From Pseudisothecium myosuroides (Eukaryota > Streptophyta > Bryopsida > Hypnales > Lembophyllaceae), in assembly GCA_951799445.1 (NCBI GenBank), contig OX637288.1, positions 12,898,501 through 12,962,500 of the forward strand: 64,000 nt of DNA. The letters are read 5' to 3'. The position numbers and the translations under genes were made by a program. Positions 11,090-23,703 of the stretch are shown one piece after another. Each line of letters starts with the position of its first letter. Positions within the stretch are counted from its first letter, which is position 1. Under the pieces are notes generated by a model, which was given only the letters and a program-made list of their open reading frames with translations, ran no database searches and was not told the DNA's origin.

Positions 11090-11886
11090 CTTCTTGGATG
11101 TGTAGAAAATTCATTCAAACATAATTTCAAGAGAGCCCAGAAATGCTCCATGGAATTCAAATCTAGAAGTTGAATAGGCTAATGGAGAAGTTGAAGTGGT
11201 TGTGATGTAAGCCATCCCTACACCATCTTGTTTGTTTTGGATCGTTCTCCTGTTGAAACACCACGTTGCTTGGAACCATATTGTAATGTTAGAAAAAAAC
11301 CGCAGGAAGTTTTCCAAAATAAATTTGTACACATGTCGATCCATCATACTTTCAATTTTGTACCGAGTTCCAGGTCCAAAAGCTGTCATACAACTCCAAA
11401 TCATGACATGCCTACTACCATGTTTGACTGTTTGATGGACATGTTGTGGTTGGACACATTCTCCATCTATAATCCAATACTATGACCTATCATCAAAATT
11501 AATCTTGTTTATCTTTGTCTCATCACTAAAGATAACACGTTTCCAATCATATGTAGTCCATTTTGCATACCTTCAAGCAAACTTCAACCATGCCATAATA
11601 TGTCTTTGTGCACAAAGGGGCTTCTTCTGTTATACATGTGCAACCAAACCTTCCCCTTTCAAAGCACACCTCACAGTTATATAGGATCAAATTGCATCAA
11701 CTCTCTCACACTAAGATGACTTGGGTGCCCTCCTCTTTGCTTCTCAAGCTCCTTGACAATCTCCTTTCTCAAGTGAGCTATCCAAGATTGACTCATGCCA
11801 ACTGAAGCTTTTGACTTTTTGTGTGAATTGCCACTTCGGAGTGGCTTTAGCGTATGGAGCTTTTGTAACTCAAATAATTGAGGCAT
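11090..11886 (-). pseudogene. Tc1-like transposase pseudogene
   Basis: On the minus strand the N-terminal part (start 11886) includes SWIAHLRKEIVKELEKQ and a GHPSHLSVREL-type HTH/linker. It is followed in other frames by the Tc1 core: ITVRCALKGEGLVAHV, KKPLCAQRH, then DWKRVIFSDETKINKI (first catalytic Asp), HGSRHVMIWSCMTAFGPG and MDRHVYKFILENFL, then after a frameshift VVFQQENDPKQT (second Asp), and last PIQLLDLNSMEHFWALLKL (third acidic position, Glu). Several stop codons and at least two frameshifts prevent translation, so it is inactive. Family: Tc1/mariner, DD-E catalytic set. Confidence 0.85.
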
Positions 11887-12205
11887 ACAAGAACAATTGA
11901 AAGAACCCTCACCACTATACAATGTACACAAGCAGAGCTTCACAATGCACCAAAGATCTCACAATAATGTACACAAAACAATGTGCAAATGAAAAATGAA
12001 GTTGGAGGGGCGGCTTCAAACGAAACCCTAGCCACTTTGATGTTTCTATTTTGGAAAACCTTATTACGTTTTAAGATTTTGTTTTCACACACATGAACAA
12101 GACTACATATATGCACACTTTGATCAATCACTTTGATGGTTTGTATTTAAGATTGCTCGCAGAAGTTGGATTTTGCAGGTAAGTACTCAGTTTCGTTCGT
12201 CACTG

Positions 12206-13701
12206 TAAACAGTAGCTCATTTACGCAGTATAACAAGATTGGGAAGTCCCTCCTAATAGCTAAACAGTTATAACCAGTTTGTTGAATTTTAAGCCACTAA
12301 GGGAAACGAAGGCAAAATATTCTTGGGGAATGATGAAATCTCATATGAATCTCCAAGTCTCATACGACACTAAACAATCAGTAGAGCGCTATTCAATGTA
12401 CGTCCCCAAAAGTTTCTAAGCAATAAAGAAACCGAACCTGATTACAATCCTTATCCAAAAGCTTTCCCTGGAGATTCTTACACGGTCTAAACACAATAGC
12501 ATGACAGCCTAGGCGTGCGCTGGGTATTCTTATTATCACCAGCTTGAAATTCATAGGTTGTTCAAACGATGTCCAAAGCATACATGTTTTTTTCAATTAC
12601 AAACAAGACCCAACAAAAATTAAGGCAATCTAATAATAAGAACCATGCTCAAGGGCTTATTTGAATGCTTTTAAAAGTACATACCTCAATGCAGGGGGTG
12701 ATAATCTGACGTGAATGAAATTCAACAATCGAAGTTTGAATACACTTGCAGCAGTCTAGAACTGCAGCTACACTATCTAACAATGATAAAAAATCTGGTT
12801 GCTTACACTTACTCAGGTCCTATCAATATTGTACGCAACCAGTTTGGTGGAGGAGACAGCCCACCACAGCGAATATTGTAATAGGAAGCCACCGCAGCCA
12901 CAATCTGAAGGACAAGTTCAGCATCAACAGGTCAACTCAGTAAACGATGAACTTACAGCATGAAACATGACAAACTCAGACCTCTTTAATACGCCTCCTA
13001 TTAAAAAACATTTTAAAATATCCCACAAAGTTGTCATACGGACTGTAGCACATTTGTCAGACATTGAAACTAAATCATGTGTCATTTTTGGGGGACCCCA
13101 AGCTTAAAATGCAGATCAACATCATGGCAACTTGGGATAGAAAAACCAGCTTAAAGCAACCCACTGCATTTCTAACAATTATGACGCATTTGAAATAACA
13201 AGCGTCTAATCCACCTCAAATTTTGAGGCAGATTGAAACCTTGTCATCACAAAAAGATCATGACAGTAAATTGGACAAAGAGACTCCAGAACACAGCAGA
13301 TATTCTATACCTGTGTCTGAAGTCAGCCGTAGTTTCAAGACTCTCAACTCGTACAAAGCCAGTGCTGGTGTTGACTGAATGTCGAAGCACTTTGAATAAA
13401 GGATGAAAATTTCAGTTTCTGCAAAGTAGATATCTCCCCATGTTAATGCTCATTGTGCCAAAAATTAAAACAGCACTAATGGTACTCAGGTAGTGAACCC
13501 TTTTTCATGGTTTAACTCATCCTATGAGCAAAACTTTCAAAATTCATAACTTTTATATAAAAATCAACCTGACACATACTTCAGTGCATCGGAATCCTCT
13601 TGAAAATGGGAGACAAGATCCACATTAAAAAATTCATTCTAATAAGACGAATTAGTTAAAACAGCTGAAAGGCACAGGAATGGGTTCACTTCCTTACCGT
13701 C
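12206..13701. other. Spacer downstream of the PPTase gene, with unresolved minus-strand exon-like blocks
   Basis: Two minus-strand blocks have good splice signals and an open frame: 13418-13311 (acceptor gcag, donor gtatag) and 12904 downwards to about 12813 (acceptor cttcag). A third donor-like site (gtatgt) occurs near 12685. They may be 3'UTR exons of the PPTase transcript (a gtaagg donor follows its stop codon at once) or pieces of another gene. I do not recognise their peptides. A dispersed repeat (R2) covers about 12448-12690. Confidence 0.4.
12448..12690. repeat. Dispersed repeat R2, copy 1
   Basis: This stretch aligns with about 21289-21545 and 49437-49692. Shared landmarks, in order, are ttatccaa.agc, gattctt, ttgaaattcat.gtttgttca, tttcaatt.acaa, and acttaaaggcttatttgaa/gacgc with gtacata at the end. 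There is no long open frame shared by the copies and no clear inverted ends. The copies at 21 and 49 kb are duplicates of one another through the large segmental duplication. Confidence 0.6.
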
Positions 13702-16700
13702 TCAGACACTGCGATGGTCGGATGAAGTCATGCCAAGCGCAACGGCTCCCTCTCTGAGATCCCTATCTCCAACTAAGGGGACCGTTCGCCACATTTTCAG
13801 CTTGAAGCACGTATCCAATCCCCCTTCCAAGTGCTCATCCTCTGGAATATGCAAATGATAATCAGGAAGCAATAGCACACATCATACATTCCCAACAGCA
13901 TTAACAAGCAGCGATGCTACAGGAGGCTCTCGTACACTACAGTTTTGACTCCCTTTTCAAGTTGCAACCTACTCAAACAAAATTCAAGTTCAAGTAATTT
14001 TTGTCAATGCAGGCCTGCTCCCCTTTGGTCCAGAGTCAACAAAACAAAACAACAAGCTCCCTACTCTGAAATAAAATGCATACAAAAATGATAATGTAAA
14101 TCAAAACATGGACGGCACCAGTGGAATGAGCTTGATGCGATTGGGTGCACACTGATACGATGTGCAAGGGAGATGGTTGCAGAAGCATAAACTGCCATCT
14201 ATTTGCAGGTATCCTTGGCTTGTCCTTGGAGGCCATCAAACTTGAGAACTCCATGGTAATGGATTCTGCCTACCATGGAACATACATCAAAGACATAATT
14301 AGTAGAACCTCATCAATTGGCAAGGGAAAGGAGTATCAGAAACAATCACATGAAACAATCAGAATTAAAATAAGTCCAGAGGAGAAGCTTCCTTTGAATA
14401 TTTTTTAATATGAAAAGCTAGAAATCAGAGGAGGGCATATTCCTCTTTCATGCCGCAAATCCGTAGAAAGTACTAGTCATGTAAAAGAAGAGCATCAAAC
14501 CTGTGGATGAGCAGGACAGTCGACTGCTCGTTCCAAACACGACTTCGCGTTAGCCGATGGCTTCAATGCAAAGGTAAATTCCTTGAGAGGAGTTTCACTG
14601 ATGCCCGTGCCCAGAGCTTTAACATAAGCCTCCTGCATAAACCATCTACAAAAGATGAGACCTAACCTACGGAGGCAGAGAACCCCCACTGTACACGAGA
14701 TGTGAAGAGAAACAACAGACTTCGCTACTGTTCGAGCAGGACAACGGCAAAAACAGTAATAGCAATCAGGATCTCAGCAGGTTCGGATATTCAGATTAAC
14801 CTCTACAGAACCAAGAGTTGGTTTACATCGGGTTGACCTTTATTATAGCACTCTTGAATTCCATTGTTCTAATTTACATGTTTATTGACCAACACATGCA
14901 TTGTTCTTCACTGATTCTAGTAATATAACATTTGACCCTGTCTGAATTATACCTTTCCCAGAATGATCAACCAAATTGACCACTCTAAAACCATGAAAAT
15001 AAACTACGGTCATTTAGAGAATAACTACGGAAATATCTAAGTAGAGAAGTGAGTCACATTTGTCAAGGGGGTTAGATTTACCTTCAGAGTCCACAGCTGC
15101 ATAAATCTTTGATGTTGCTCTATTGGGTCCTCAAACTGCGACAACCAATCGGCTTCTTCAGGTGAAAACCGACGACGTGCAAGAGCAATTAGGTTTCTGC
15201 GTAGCTTACGATCCCTCTCTTCGACGTCAACGCCCACCTGAAACCATCATAACAATTTAGTCTCGAGTTCAAAGTGGCATCCAATCCTCAAACCCTAAAA
15301 AACCAAGTGGCCGATACTGGGCATGGTGTTTTCGTAAGGCCTTTTTTGGGGGTTCAATTTTATTTAGTTAGTTGGCAGCACATGAGAAGTTCTTCATTGA
15401 TTCCGATGATATAAAATCTAGCTCTGTCTGAATTAAATTTCTTACATTACGACCAACCAAATTGGTCATCTTAAAACCGTGAAATCTTGATCCTCTTTGA
15501 GTTAAATCCTAGAGTGGCATTTACAGTAACTCACCTCACTGTTGATGGTAACAGCACACGCCAAAAGAGATTGAGTGTGGGATAGATTGAAGCACAGTGA
15601 ATGTGGCCTCCATGACTTGGTGTCCTCCACTTGCGCAGGCCAAACAACCTAGTCATCAACATTAGGGTCAATAAATTTTCAGAGTAAAGAACGCCATCCC
15701 AACACTCCAGGATCTAATATGAACACCCCCTTCCAGAGAAAATAATAGCTTTAAATCCTGTCAATTGTAATGCCATTTAAGGCAGTTACTAATGTAAACC
15801 CTGTAAAGTGTAACACAGCTAGGTATACAAAGACACCTTCGGCTTGTAGGATCTCTACAACACCACAATCCTTATTATGTCTAGACCATTTTAATTTTAA
15901 TTCTAGATTTGTGAAAGAGGGACACTGAATTTCACCCAACCCTAATCAGGATTTCAGTGTAGTTAATGGAGATGAACGTTTACCTTTGGCTTCCCGAATT
16001 TGTTTGTGGAGAATCTAAGAGAAGAGGGGCCCACCATTCCATCTGCCATGAAGCAAAGGCACAACTTCCCATAAAAAATGGTCCGTAACCCTAACTAACC
16101 AACACCAATGACAGCATATCACCCAAGGAATCAACTATAACCTAAACAAGAATTCCCATGTAGACAGGATGAATTGGTGAAAACAACAGTAGAATCAAAG
16201 GCTATGAGCCTGCCTTACATCGAGCGAGAGTGGTGCGTACTAGGGCTCTTGCAAGAAGCCGTTCCTGTTGCGTCTTCACACAGCTACTTTCCAGAACCTT
16301 CGCCTGCTCCTCGGAACTCAACAACTTGTTGTACGAGTTCATCAACTTCGCATCCCGCACGTCATCAGGAAACAAGCACCAAAGATGCACCTCACTGACG
16401 AAATTCCCACAAAACAGCACCATTCAGATGTGAACCTGCTCAGTAGATTATTTGAAAGGCAGTGATACAAAAACAAAGTCTCAAAACATAACAAAACAAA
16501 GCCTCGAGAAGACTTACCGAGGAGCAGGTAGTGGACGGAACAAATGATGCGAAGCTGCTGTGGCCAGCATGGTGCCTGCTCTCATGGCGCGCAGCCACAA
16601 CAACGCAAATTCAAGTTCGGTTTCCTCATCAATAATGTCGACAACAGAAGCCGGCTCACGCTGCTATAAAAAACATGACCAATCACGAGAATATTGCGAA

Positions 16701-16958
16701 TTCATTGCATATGCACAACATAATCAAATTCAGTGTCTGCAACAGAAGCACAAAATGGAAAGCTTCACCAACGGAGAACCCTAAAAACGCTCTCAACCCC
16801 TCCTCACCATGAACAAACTGATACACAGCGACAATCGATTGCACACTGAACCTAAAACCCAAAAACCCCAAACCCTAAAGCCCTAAGCCCTAAAGCCCTA
16901 AAAAAAACTCTCAAATGCTCAATACCTTGATGAGTTGGGTCCCTTCCATTTCGAACAT
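13702..16958 (-). CDS. 4'-phosphopantetheinyl transferase (Sfp / AASDHPPT-type), nine exons
   Basis: Minus-strand exons 16958-16926, 16663-16518, 16394-16219, 16042-15984, 15648-15535, 15237-15082, 14632-14501, 14269-14119 and 13841-13702 sum to 1107 nt, 368 residues, with every junction in phase. After about 60 N-terminal residues the protein has VHLWCLFPDDV, ERLLARALVRTTLARY, SLRFSTNKFGKPK, the P1-like CFNLSHTQSLLACAV, the Mg-binding GVDVEERDRKL, and WTLKEAYVKALGTG (the WxxKEA motif, split by the exon 6/7 junction), ending with CFKLKMWRTVPLVGD. These enzymes move phosphopantetheine from CoA to acyl carrier proteins; plant members serve organellar or cytosolic acceptors. The N-terminal 60 residues may be a targeting extension, and a later in-frame Met is possible. 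Intron 1 carries AAACCCTAA boxes. The gene is head-to-head with the SG1-like gene. Confidence 0.88.
16861..16905. promoter_or_regulatory. Telo-box tract in PPTase intron 1
   Basis: Successive aaccctaaa / agccctaaa motifs sit in the first intron of the phosphopantetheinyl transferase gene, the same place as in COX16. A regulatory role is inferred from known plant telo-box biology. Confidence 0.5.
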
Positions 16959-17249
16959 GACCCCATCTGAATACCTGATCTGGCAAGAGCCAATACAGAG
17001 GCGAGGAAAGTCCACGTGGTTATCTCCAAGTGGCGGAAATCTTTTTTATTCTGGACAGGGGTTGGGTTTTGGCAGTGGAGTTTAAGAGTTTTGCTTGTTA
17101 GGTCGAATGTGTCGTTTGCCGGAGCTGAGTGAGTGAAACTCAAGGGGATTGTAGATTTGTAGGGTAGTTACACAATGTGAGCAGGATTTTTTTTTGTACA
17201 TGAGTAACTGTGCACATTGTGAGTAGCGAGAGAGCTTGAATTTGCAGTG
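16959..17249. promoter_or_regulatory. Short shared (bidirectional) promoter between PPTase and SG1-like genes
   Basis: Only 291 bases separate the start codons of two divergently transcribed genes, so both promoters and both leaders must fit here. No TATA box stands out on either side. The minus-strand frame at 17143-16919 is in a different frame from the PPTase and is taken as leader sequence. Confidence 0.6.
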
Positions 17250-20200
17250 ATGGCGTTCGGGGTTTCAGCCCCGCAGTACATTCTTCATTGTCGGTGTGTT
17301 CTGAATCAAGCTCGTGTTGCAGAGGTGAACATGCGTGGGCTCTATCACACAACTGTAGATTCAGAAACTCGGGGCTCTTGTAAACAATCAGGGAAAACTG
17401 CATCTTCATGTTCTTTCTTTTGAACCCTTTGGAATTGAATTGCAGGGGTGCAGGTTTGAGAGCAATGTCAATTACAGCTTGATGAAATCGTTTTCTCTTA
17501 GTTTGAATCCTCGACATGGCATTCGGAGAGATTACCGCATCCGAGCTGCGGAACGAAGCAAGTCCGGGTTTGGTCGTCAACCTGTGAAGAAAAAAAAGGT
17601 GGGGTTGCATTTTTCTCCAATTTTGAAGTTGATTAGAAGGTTTCATACATTCTTTACTAATGCAACTGCGGTTCGTTTTGAACTACAACACGCATAGGTT
17701 AATAAATGTGTGGAGAGTAAGCAACTAAGGTGAGGTTCGCCATGTGAATAAGCTCCCTGCGATGAGGTGAGTAGCCTGAGTTTTGAGTGCTTGTTTTCAT
17801 GATGCAGTTAACCCTAATTGTTTTCAACCGTGTAAAGAAATGTCAGAACTTATTGAAAGAATCTGGCATGCAGGGCTGTTCATGCAATTCAGTGTTACAC
17901 GAGATCACTCAAAGGGATGAAATTCACGCAATAAAACTAAGCCCACTTTCAATACAAAATAATAAGACTTCTCAGAATTTTTGCATGAAAAGTAACACTT
18001 GTCAGGTTCCTTTTAGATACCTTCCCTTTCAAGTGACAAAGGTAAAAGTTGAGGTGAAGTTGCAAATCTAGGCATAAGTGTAGACATAAGTGTAGGCATA
18101 TGTGCAGGCATATTTGCAATGGGACATTTCAAGTTTGCTGAAGAATTTTATGTTACTTATTGTGGACTGACCGAGTTCTGTTCAGAGAAGAAAGCAACAT
18201 CCCATTCTCTGCTTTGTTTCAAATTCGTTTAGTGGCTTGTTTGAGAAGACCTTTTTGGCTGGTGCTTGCAGAAAATTGACCGGCCGCAACCTAAAAAGGA
18301 GGAAGATCAATTAGCCCGAGCGCAGTGAGTACATACACCCTAACCTCGTTAATATGCCAGTGTTGGATTCCAAAGAATGACTATCACATAGTTTGAAAGT
18401 ATGACAAGTATACTACAACCAATGGTAGTGTGGCAAGTGTGCAGGATATTTCAGAATGTTGTGTTAGGAAAGGTCATACTAATGAGGTCTGATTGTATGA
18501 CATCTGCAATGCTTGTGCTTGTGCTTGTGTTCCATTTACCATCCTCGAAGGATTCGGAGGCATTTTTTCTTTCAAGTTTGGTAGTTTCTGCTGGAGTTGT
18601 TTAAAGCTTATCAACTGTGAGCTGTTTAGGCAGATCCTGGAAAAGAAGCGACAGGCCGATGAGCCTGCGGTGCCTGCGGTGCCTGCAGGTGCTGCCTGCA
18701 CTAATCTCACTTTTCAATTTTGCTAGTGCGGTGTATGGGGTCGTTTTAATTATAATTATTCCCCAAGAATATTAGGCAGGGATATTTTGTCCTTTGATGA
18801 GGTGTCACATAAGATCTAAGGGAGGAAATCTTTGGGTTACAGAATGTTACTTTATGCTATCTAGATAATGCGTGGATCTCATGTTGCTTGAGTATCTAAC
18901 TTGGCAATGCCTTATTTCTTCTTCTTTCGAATGGTAGTATCGGAGCAAGCTCCAGCGTTAGATGTAGAGGAATCCGAGGAAAAGAAGAAGGTGGTCACTG
19001 AGGACGATTTTGAAGAACGACTCGCACAGATTAAGAGGTATCTGACCTTCATAATATTGTGTCACTTTATGCATTTTAACACATGTAGGAGTGTGATCTT
19101 GGGACACTTGTAGAGCTTTGGGTAAAAGAGGCAATTCTGCTTTGATGAGTTCTCATTCACTATTTAGGAGTTTCTTACGCAATTTCGGAGTGAGAGGATG
19201 TAGATCACTGTAATTGACAGTAAAGTGACAGTAGACAACCCGATTTCCATTTAAGAACAGTGGACATAGACATTTAGTCAAGGCATGCTTGCACCACTTG
19301 CAAATAAGTCCAGACGAGTGTATTAAGAAATGTATGGGTTGCTGTTGGGTAATAGGGGTTAGTCAATAGGAGACGGAATCAGGTCCCTAAAGGTTTTAGT
19401 ATCCTCTACCTTAATGCTACCATTTCTAGTACCATTTTAGGATATTATTGAACGTCTTGGGGACCCTTATTCTCCTGTCATGTGATTTTTTTTTTGCTTC
19501 TTGCTTTGATGAAGTTGACTGACTCTTGATGGTAGATGCATTCAGGGAGGCCAAAGAGCAGAAAACATCAGAAGAGTATAAGAAGTTCTTACCAATTGAT
19601 TATGATGCACCTCTTCCTGCTCCCCCGGAAGATGCTAAATGGACCGACAGCATTGGTGCAAGAGTAAGTCAGATCGCCACCACTTTCATTTGATGCACTT
19701 GAATTCGAGCTTGAGTTGGTATTGATTAGCATGAGGGGTTCCTGTCCAGATCGGCATTGGAGTGGCAGCAGTGGTGTTTGCACTCATCTTCACTCTCGGA
19801 GACTTTTTGCCCTCTGGCAGGTACATTCTCCTTACTTGGACAAATGGCACCGTAAAGATCTTCAAAATAGACATAATGTTCAGTACTTTGGCTTGGCTTA
19901 AACCTATGCAGTGGTGAATATGCTTGAACTTGTGCCTAGATTTCTAACCGTACCTCCACTTTACCTTTGTGGATGCTTTGAAAGGGAAGGTATCTAGGAG
20001 GGCTTGGAAGAATCCTGGAAGATAGCTTGACATTTGTTACTTTTCCATTTTATACCCCTTTGTGCCTCAGATTCTAAAGTGGCCCCAGTTGTTTTGATAA
20101 AAGATTTTTATGAAATGATATGATCTAAACTGAATCCGAGTTTTGTAAACTTTGTAACTATCCAACATTCTGTGTTCTAGTCTGATGCACCGACTTCTAT

Positions 20201-23200
20201 TGTCATGTATAAATTATTTCATGTTCTTGATGGTTGTATGGGAAGCACAGTCCAAGCAAAGACTCCAGTAAACAGCAGGTTGAGCAGCCGAATTTGTCTC
20301 CTGAAGAAGCTTCTAAATTGAAGGTTAGCCTCCTACGATTTGTTGCATTCTGTACAAACTCCGCTGTCCACTTAAAGTGTCGATTTGCTCAACCAAATAT
20401 TTTGGGCCCCTTTTGCAGGCTCAAGCCGAGAAGTTTGATGAAACTTTGAAGACTTCACCAGAGGACCGAGAGGCCCTGGAGGTGAGTTTCTTTTACATCT
20501 CCTCCACCCTGTTAGATTCACAAAGTTATTAGTTGTAAATTAATGTTAACCTAATACTACGTTAGATCATTTTAAAAAAAATTAAAAATTGACGGCAAGT
20601 TAATGTTTACATAATAGTTTCTAAATGTAGTGACACTAACATCGCATTAACATTAAGTCAACGCCATTTGTGTCACACTGACGCTAACTTAACATTAGTG
20701 CATCATGAGGTTTACATGATTCTAATGCCTAGTGACTTAACATCAATCTTACAGAGGGTTTTTTTGGTGATGTCTGTTACTATGTAATTTAAATGTTGAA
20801 TGATGTTAAACCTCAATTACAGATCTAACAGTAAGGGTACTGGTTCAGTTTCAGATCAATCTCACATCGTCCTTACTATTGGAAGTTATAGTTATCGCAA
20901 ATGAGAATTTTTTAAACAAGTTGTAATATTGTGCTCAATGGGTACATGCAGGGTGCAGGTGTCACATACGCAGAGCTTGGCGATTACAGCAAGTCTGCCA
21001 CGTACCTGTCCAAGCTTGTCCTGGTATTTGCTTACACAAGTTTATATTTTTGAATTTCGCGCCAAATGCGAAGTGTGTCAGAAAATAGCGTCTCTTGAAA
21101 TGACCACCCAAATTGTTACAGTGTTAGGTTAACGAACACAATCAATTCCCCGATCATGAAATAGCAGTGTTTACACTACATTTGTGCTACAACTCGTGAT
21201 CTCAGTTAACACCCTCACGTACGATCTCGAATGAGACCGAATATGATGAGATCTTTGCATAATCTATATATGCCGAATTGCTACTTTTATCCAACAGCAA
21301 CCTGCATAGATTCTTGCCTAAAGTGTACACAATCTGAAAGTGAGAGCCTAAAGTTGATTTTGGTATATTAGTTATCAGCACTTTGAAATTCATTGTTTGT
21401 TCATATTTCGTCTAATATTTCATGCGAATATGCATTGAAGTCACCTTTCAATTGACAACAAGATTTACCAATAAGTATGACACATTAGTAAGAGGAACCC
21501 ATACTTAAAGGCTTATTTAGACGCATTTAGTGTACATACTTTTCTGTGAAGTATGCAGAAGTAGGAAACCCTGACAATTTCTGTGCATGCACAACTAACT
21601 CGTCATGTTTCTATCATGTATGACATGTAGAAAGTCCCCAAGGATGTAGAGGCACAGAGGCTCCTTGGCGAAGTCCGATACGAAGCTGGTGATTATGCAG
21701 GCAGCGCCTCAGCCTACCGGAGCGCTATCAGGGTATGATCCTCCACCCAGTAATCTAATTGAACCTTCCTTGGATTGAAAACACACTTGCAGTGTTTTAC
21801 TCTTGCGACTTAGTATAACTAATTACCTTTTTAACAATCTAATCAATACGCTTTTATGGGCAAATCATTGGCATCGTATGAAAGTTGGTTCCTTTTTGTG
21901 AACTCTATCCTTATAATCATCCCTTGTAGACTTGTATGAAACATTCATGTGTGACCAACTTTTACTCTTAAGACGAGCAGTAATAACTATCTGCGGTGAA
22001 GGGGAAAGCACTTTTCTTCAATGAGATGCATCATAAATTGCAAAAATGACGTGAGTCTTGAAAGGCTCAAGGCTCGATCGTTGTCAGTTGTAGGATGTTT
22101 CAAATCATTTGTCACAATTTCAAATTTGCTAAGCTTAAGGTGGCACGTCTATAGCTGCGTTTATTATCTTTTAGCTGAGATCGATCCAGTCTTACCAATT
22201 GCAACTCATTGGAGGGTTTTGCCATGCCTTGCGTGGCTACAGGCTGCTCCAAAAGATACCATCAGCTTGCTCCAAGGTCTTGTCAGTGCGCTCCTTGCAG
22301 ACAGCAAGCCAAGCGAGGTATGCTTGATTACGAACGAATTTACTCATTGTTTTTATCTTTGATTTCCGACTATGCTGAATTTAACCCTTGACGTACGACT
22401 CTTGCTTTAGTATTTTTTCAAGAATCTTGAGTTTTAACACTTATTTTAGGAGTTTTCTGGAACTCAATACGCATATACACACTCAAACTTCCTTTACTAT
22501 GACTAAAACCACATTCTAGAATATTTGCCACATTAATATTAACTGTTGCACACGTTTCACACATTCAAACCATGTCGTAATGGATAAATTGGGATCACAG
22601 GTGGTTAGATCAAAAGAGGTTTAAGTCTCCCGCTCATATGATGTCGAAGAAAATCCAAAAATATTATTTTTATATTTCTCGTTTTTAGTAATCAAGCTTG
22701 AGCTCCCTCGGGACTTCCATGTCCTGAAGAGATGAATGGATGGCATGTAAGATCGATGGGAACCCTAAGTGGTGTTTTCCCTTTTAGGCTGTGGGGGAGA
22801 TGCTTGCCGCCAGAACTCGACTAAGCGAAGCCTCGCAATCCAAAGCAGCAGCATCGGAGCCGGGAACTAGTGCAGGTGAGCGGGTGGATCCTGTGCAGGT
22901 GGAGATGTTGCTGGGGAAGGCATACTCCACCTGGGACGGTCACACTGGGGATGCCATTGCTGTCTACGACAACATCATCGCCTCCTACCCTGATGACTTC
23001 CGAGGCTACTTGGCCAAGGTGACTCAAATCAATTTTTTCTGGTTGGATTGGCATATCTCGTTTGTGAATTCCAACTTTCTAGAATTTTGTACTCTCCGTG
23101 TCCCTTCATACATGCTCTGAACCCTCAACCCTATCAATGTGCATTCTTTATTGTAAGGTAAACCCATTCAAACATCAAACCCTATCAGTGTGCATTCTTG

Positions 23201-23703
23201 ACTGTAGAATAAACTCTGAGTCCTAAACCCTATCAATCTTACTGTAAGGTCTTCCTTTGAAGGATCAAAAGCCAAGGTTTATGGATGCTCTCTGGCTAGA
23301 CTGGTGTTCGACATGTGAGCCCCAGCTTTCTAGAGTGTTGTGCTCAGATGTCTTTTCGTGTATACCCTAAGCCCTAAACCATTTCACTGTTCTTTTGCAT
23401 ATTGTAGGGTATTCTTTTGAAGGATCAAGGGAAGGACGGCGATGCAGAGCGCATGTTCATTCAGGTACTGAACATTGTTTTTAATAAATTTAGACTATTT
23501 CGGAAGCTTTTTGACTGCTTTGTAAAGAGAATCTTCTCCATGATTTATGGGGAGGTTTAGGATTAGAGAAAATTGATTGGAGTCACCTCAACTTCTAGCA
23601 ACCTGCGTATATTAACCTAATTCCATTTGTGAAACTCCTGCAGGCACGATATCTAGCTCCACCAAAGGCGAAGGGCTTTGTGGATCGGTACTCGGGGCGA
23701 TGA
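17250..23703 (+). CDS. SG1: SLOW GREEN 1-like chloroplast TPR protein, fifteen exons
   Basis: Exons 17250-17324, 17446-17598, 18272-18324, 18630-18688, 18938-19037, 19546-19663, 19750-19820, 20251-20323, 20419-20481, 20952-21023, 21631-21732, 22243-22317, 22788-23018, 23408-23464 and 23644-23703 give 1362 nt, 453 residues, all junctions in phase. The N-terminus is a Ser/Arg-rich transit-type sequence; then a Lys/Glu-rich linker, one membrane segment (IGIGVAAVVFALIFTLGDF, exon 7) and TPR-type helices: VTYAELGDYSKSATYLSKLV, RLLGEVRYEAGDYAGSASAY, EMLLGKAYSTWDGHTGDAIA with VYDNII. The C-terminus is ARYLAPPKAKGFVDRYSG. In Arabidopsis SG1 is a plastid TPR protein required for chloroplast development. 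The exons from 8 onward lie in the segmental duplication and have a dead second copy at 48.4-52.2 kb. Donors are mostly gta/gtg and acceptors mostly gcag or tag. Exons 3-5 are short and rest mainly on phase. Confidence 0.87.
21289..21545. repeat. Dispersed repeat R2, copy 2 (in SG1 intron 10)
   Basis: Aligns with about 12448-12690 over most of its length (ttatccaacagc, gattcttgcc, ttgaaattcattgtttgttc, ttatttagacgc, gtacata). It sits wholly inside intron 10 of the SG1-like gene, so it inserted before the segmental duplication. Confidence 0.6.

Larger units (their letters stand above)
9979..12205 (-). mobile_element. Tc1-like (Tc1/mariner superfamily) DNA transposon, degenerate
   Basis: Inverted ends define the element. 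The left end from 9979 is caatgacgaacgaactgagt; the right end, reverse complemented from 12205, is cagtgacgaacgaaactgag. Both continue into tact, and the right end on into a gtacttac-like string. The right end abuts TA (12206-12207), the Tc1 target; the left flank is now TT. The interior holds a decayed minus-strand Tc1 transposase and, on its 3' side, a large 31-bp minisatellite. Without the array the element would be about 1.4 kb, near the size of ordinary Tc1-like elements. Confidence 0.8.

Noticed and set aside
17140..17646. 168-codon minus-strand frame overlapping SG1 exons 1-2
   Set aside because: It is antisense to the transit-peptide exons, which join in phase to a known family; no features on the minus strand.
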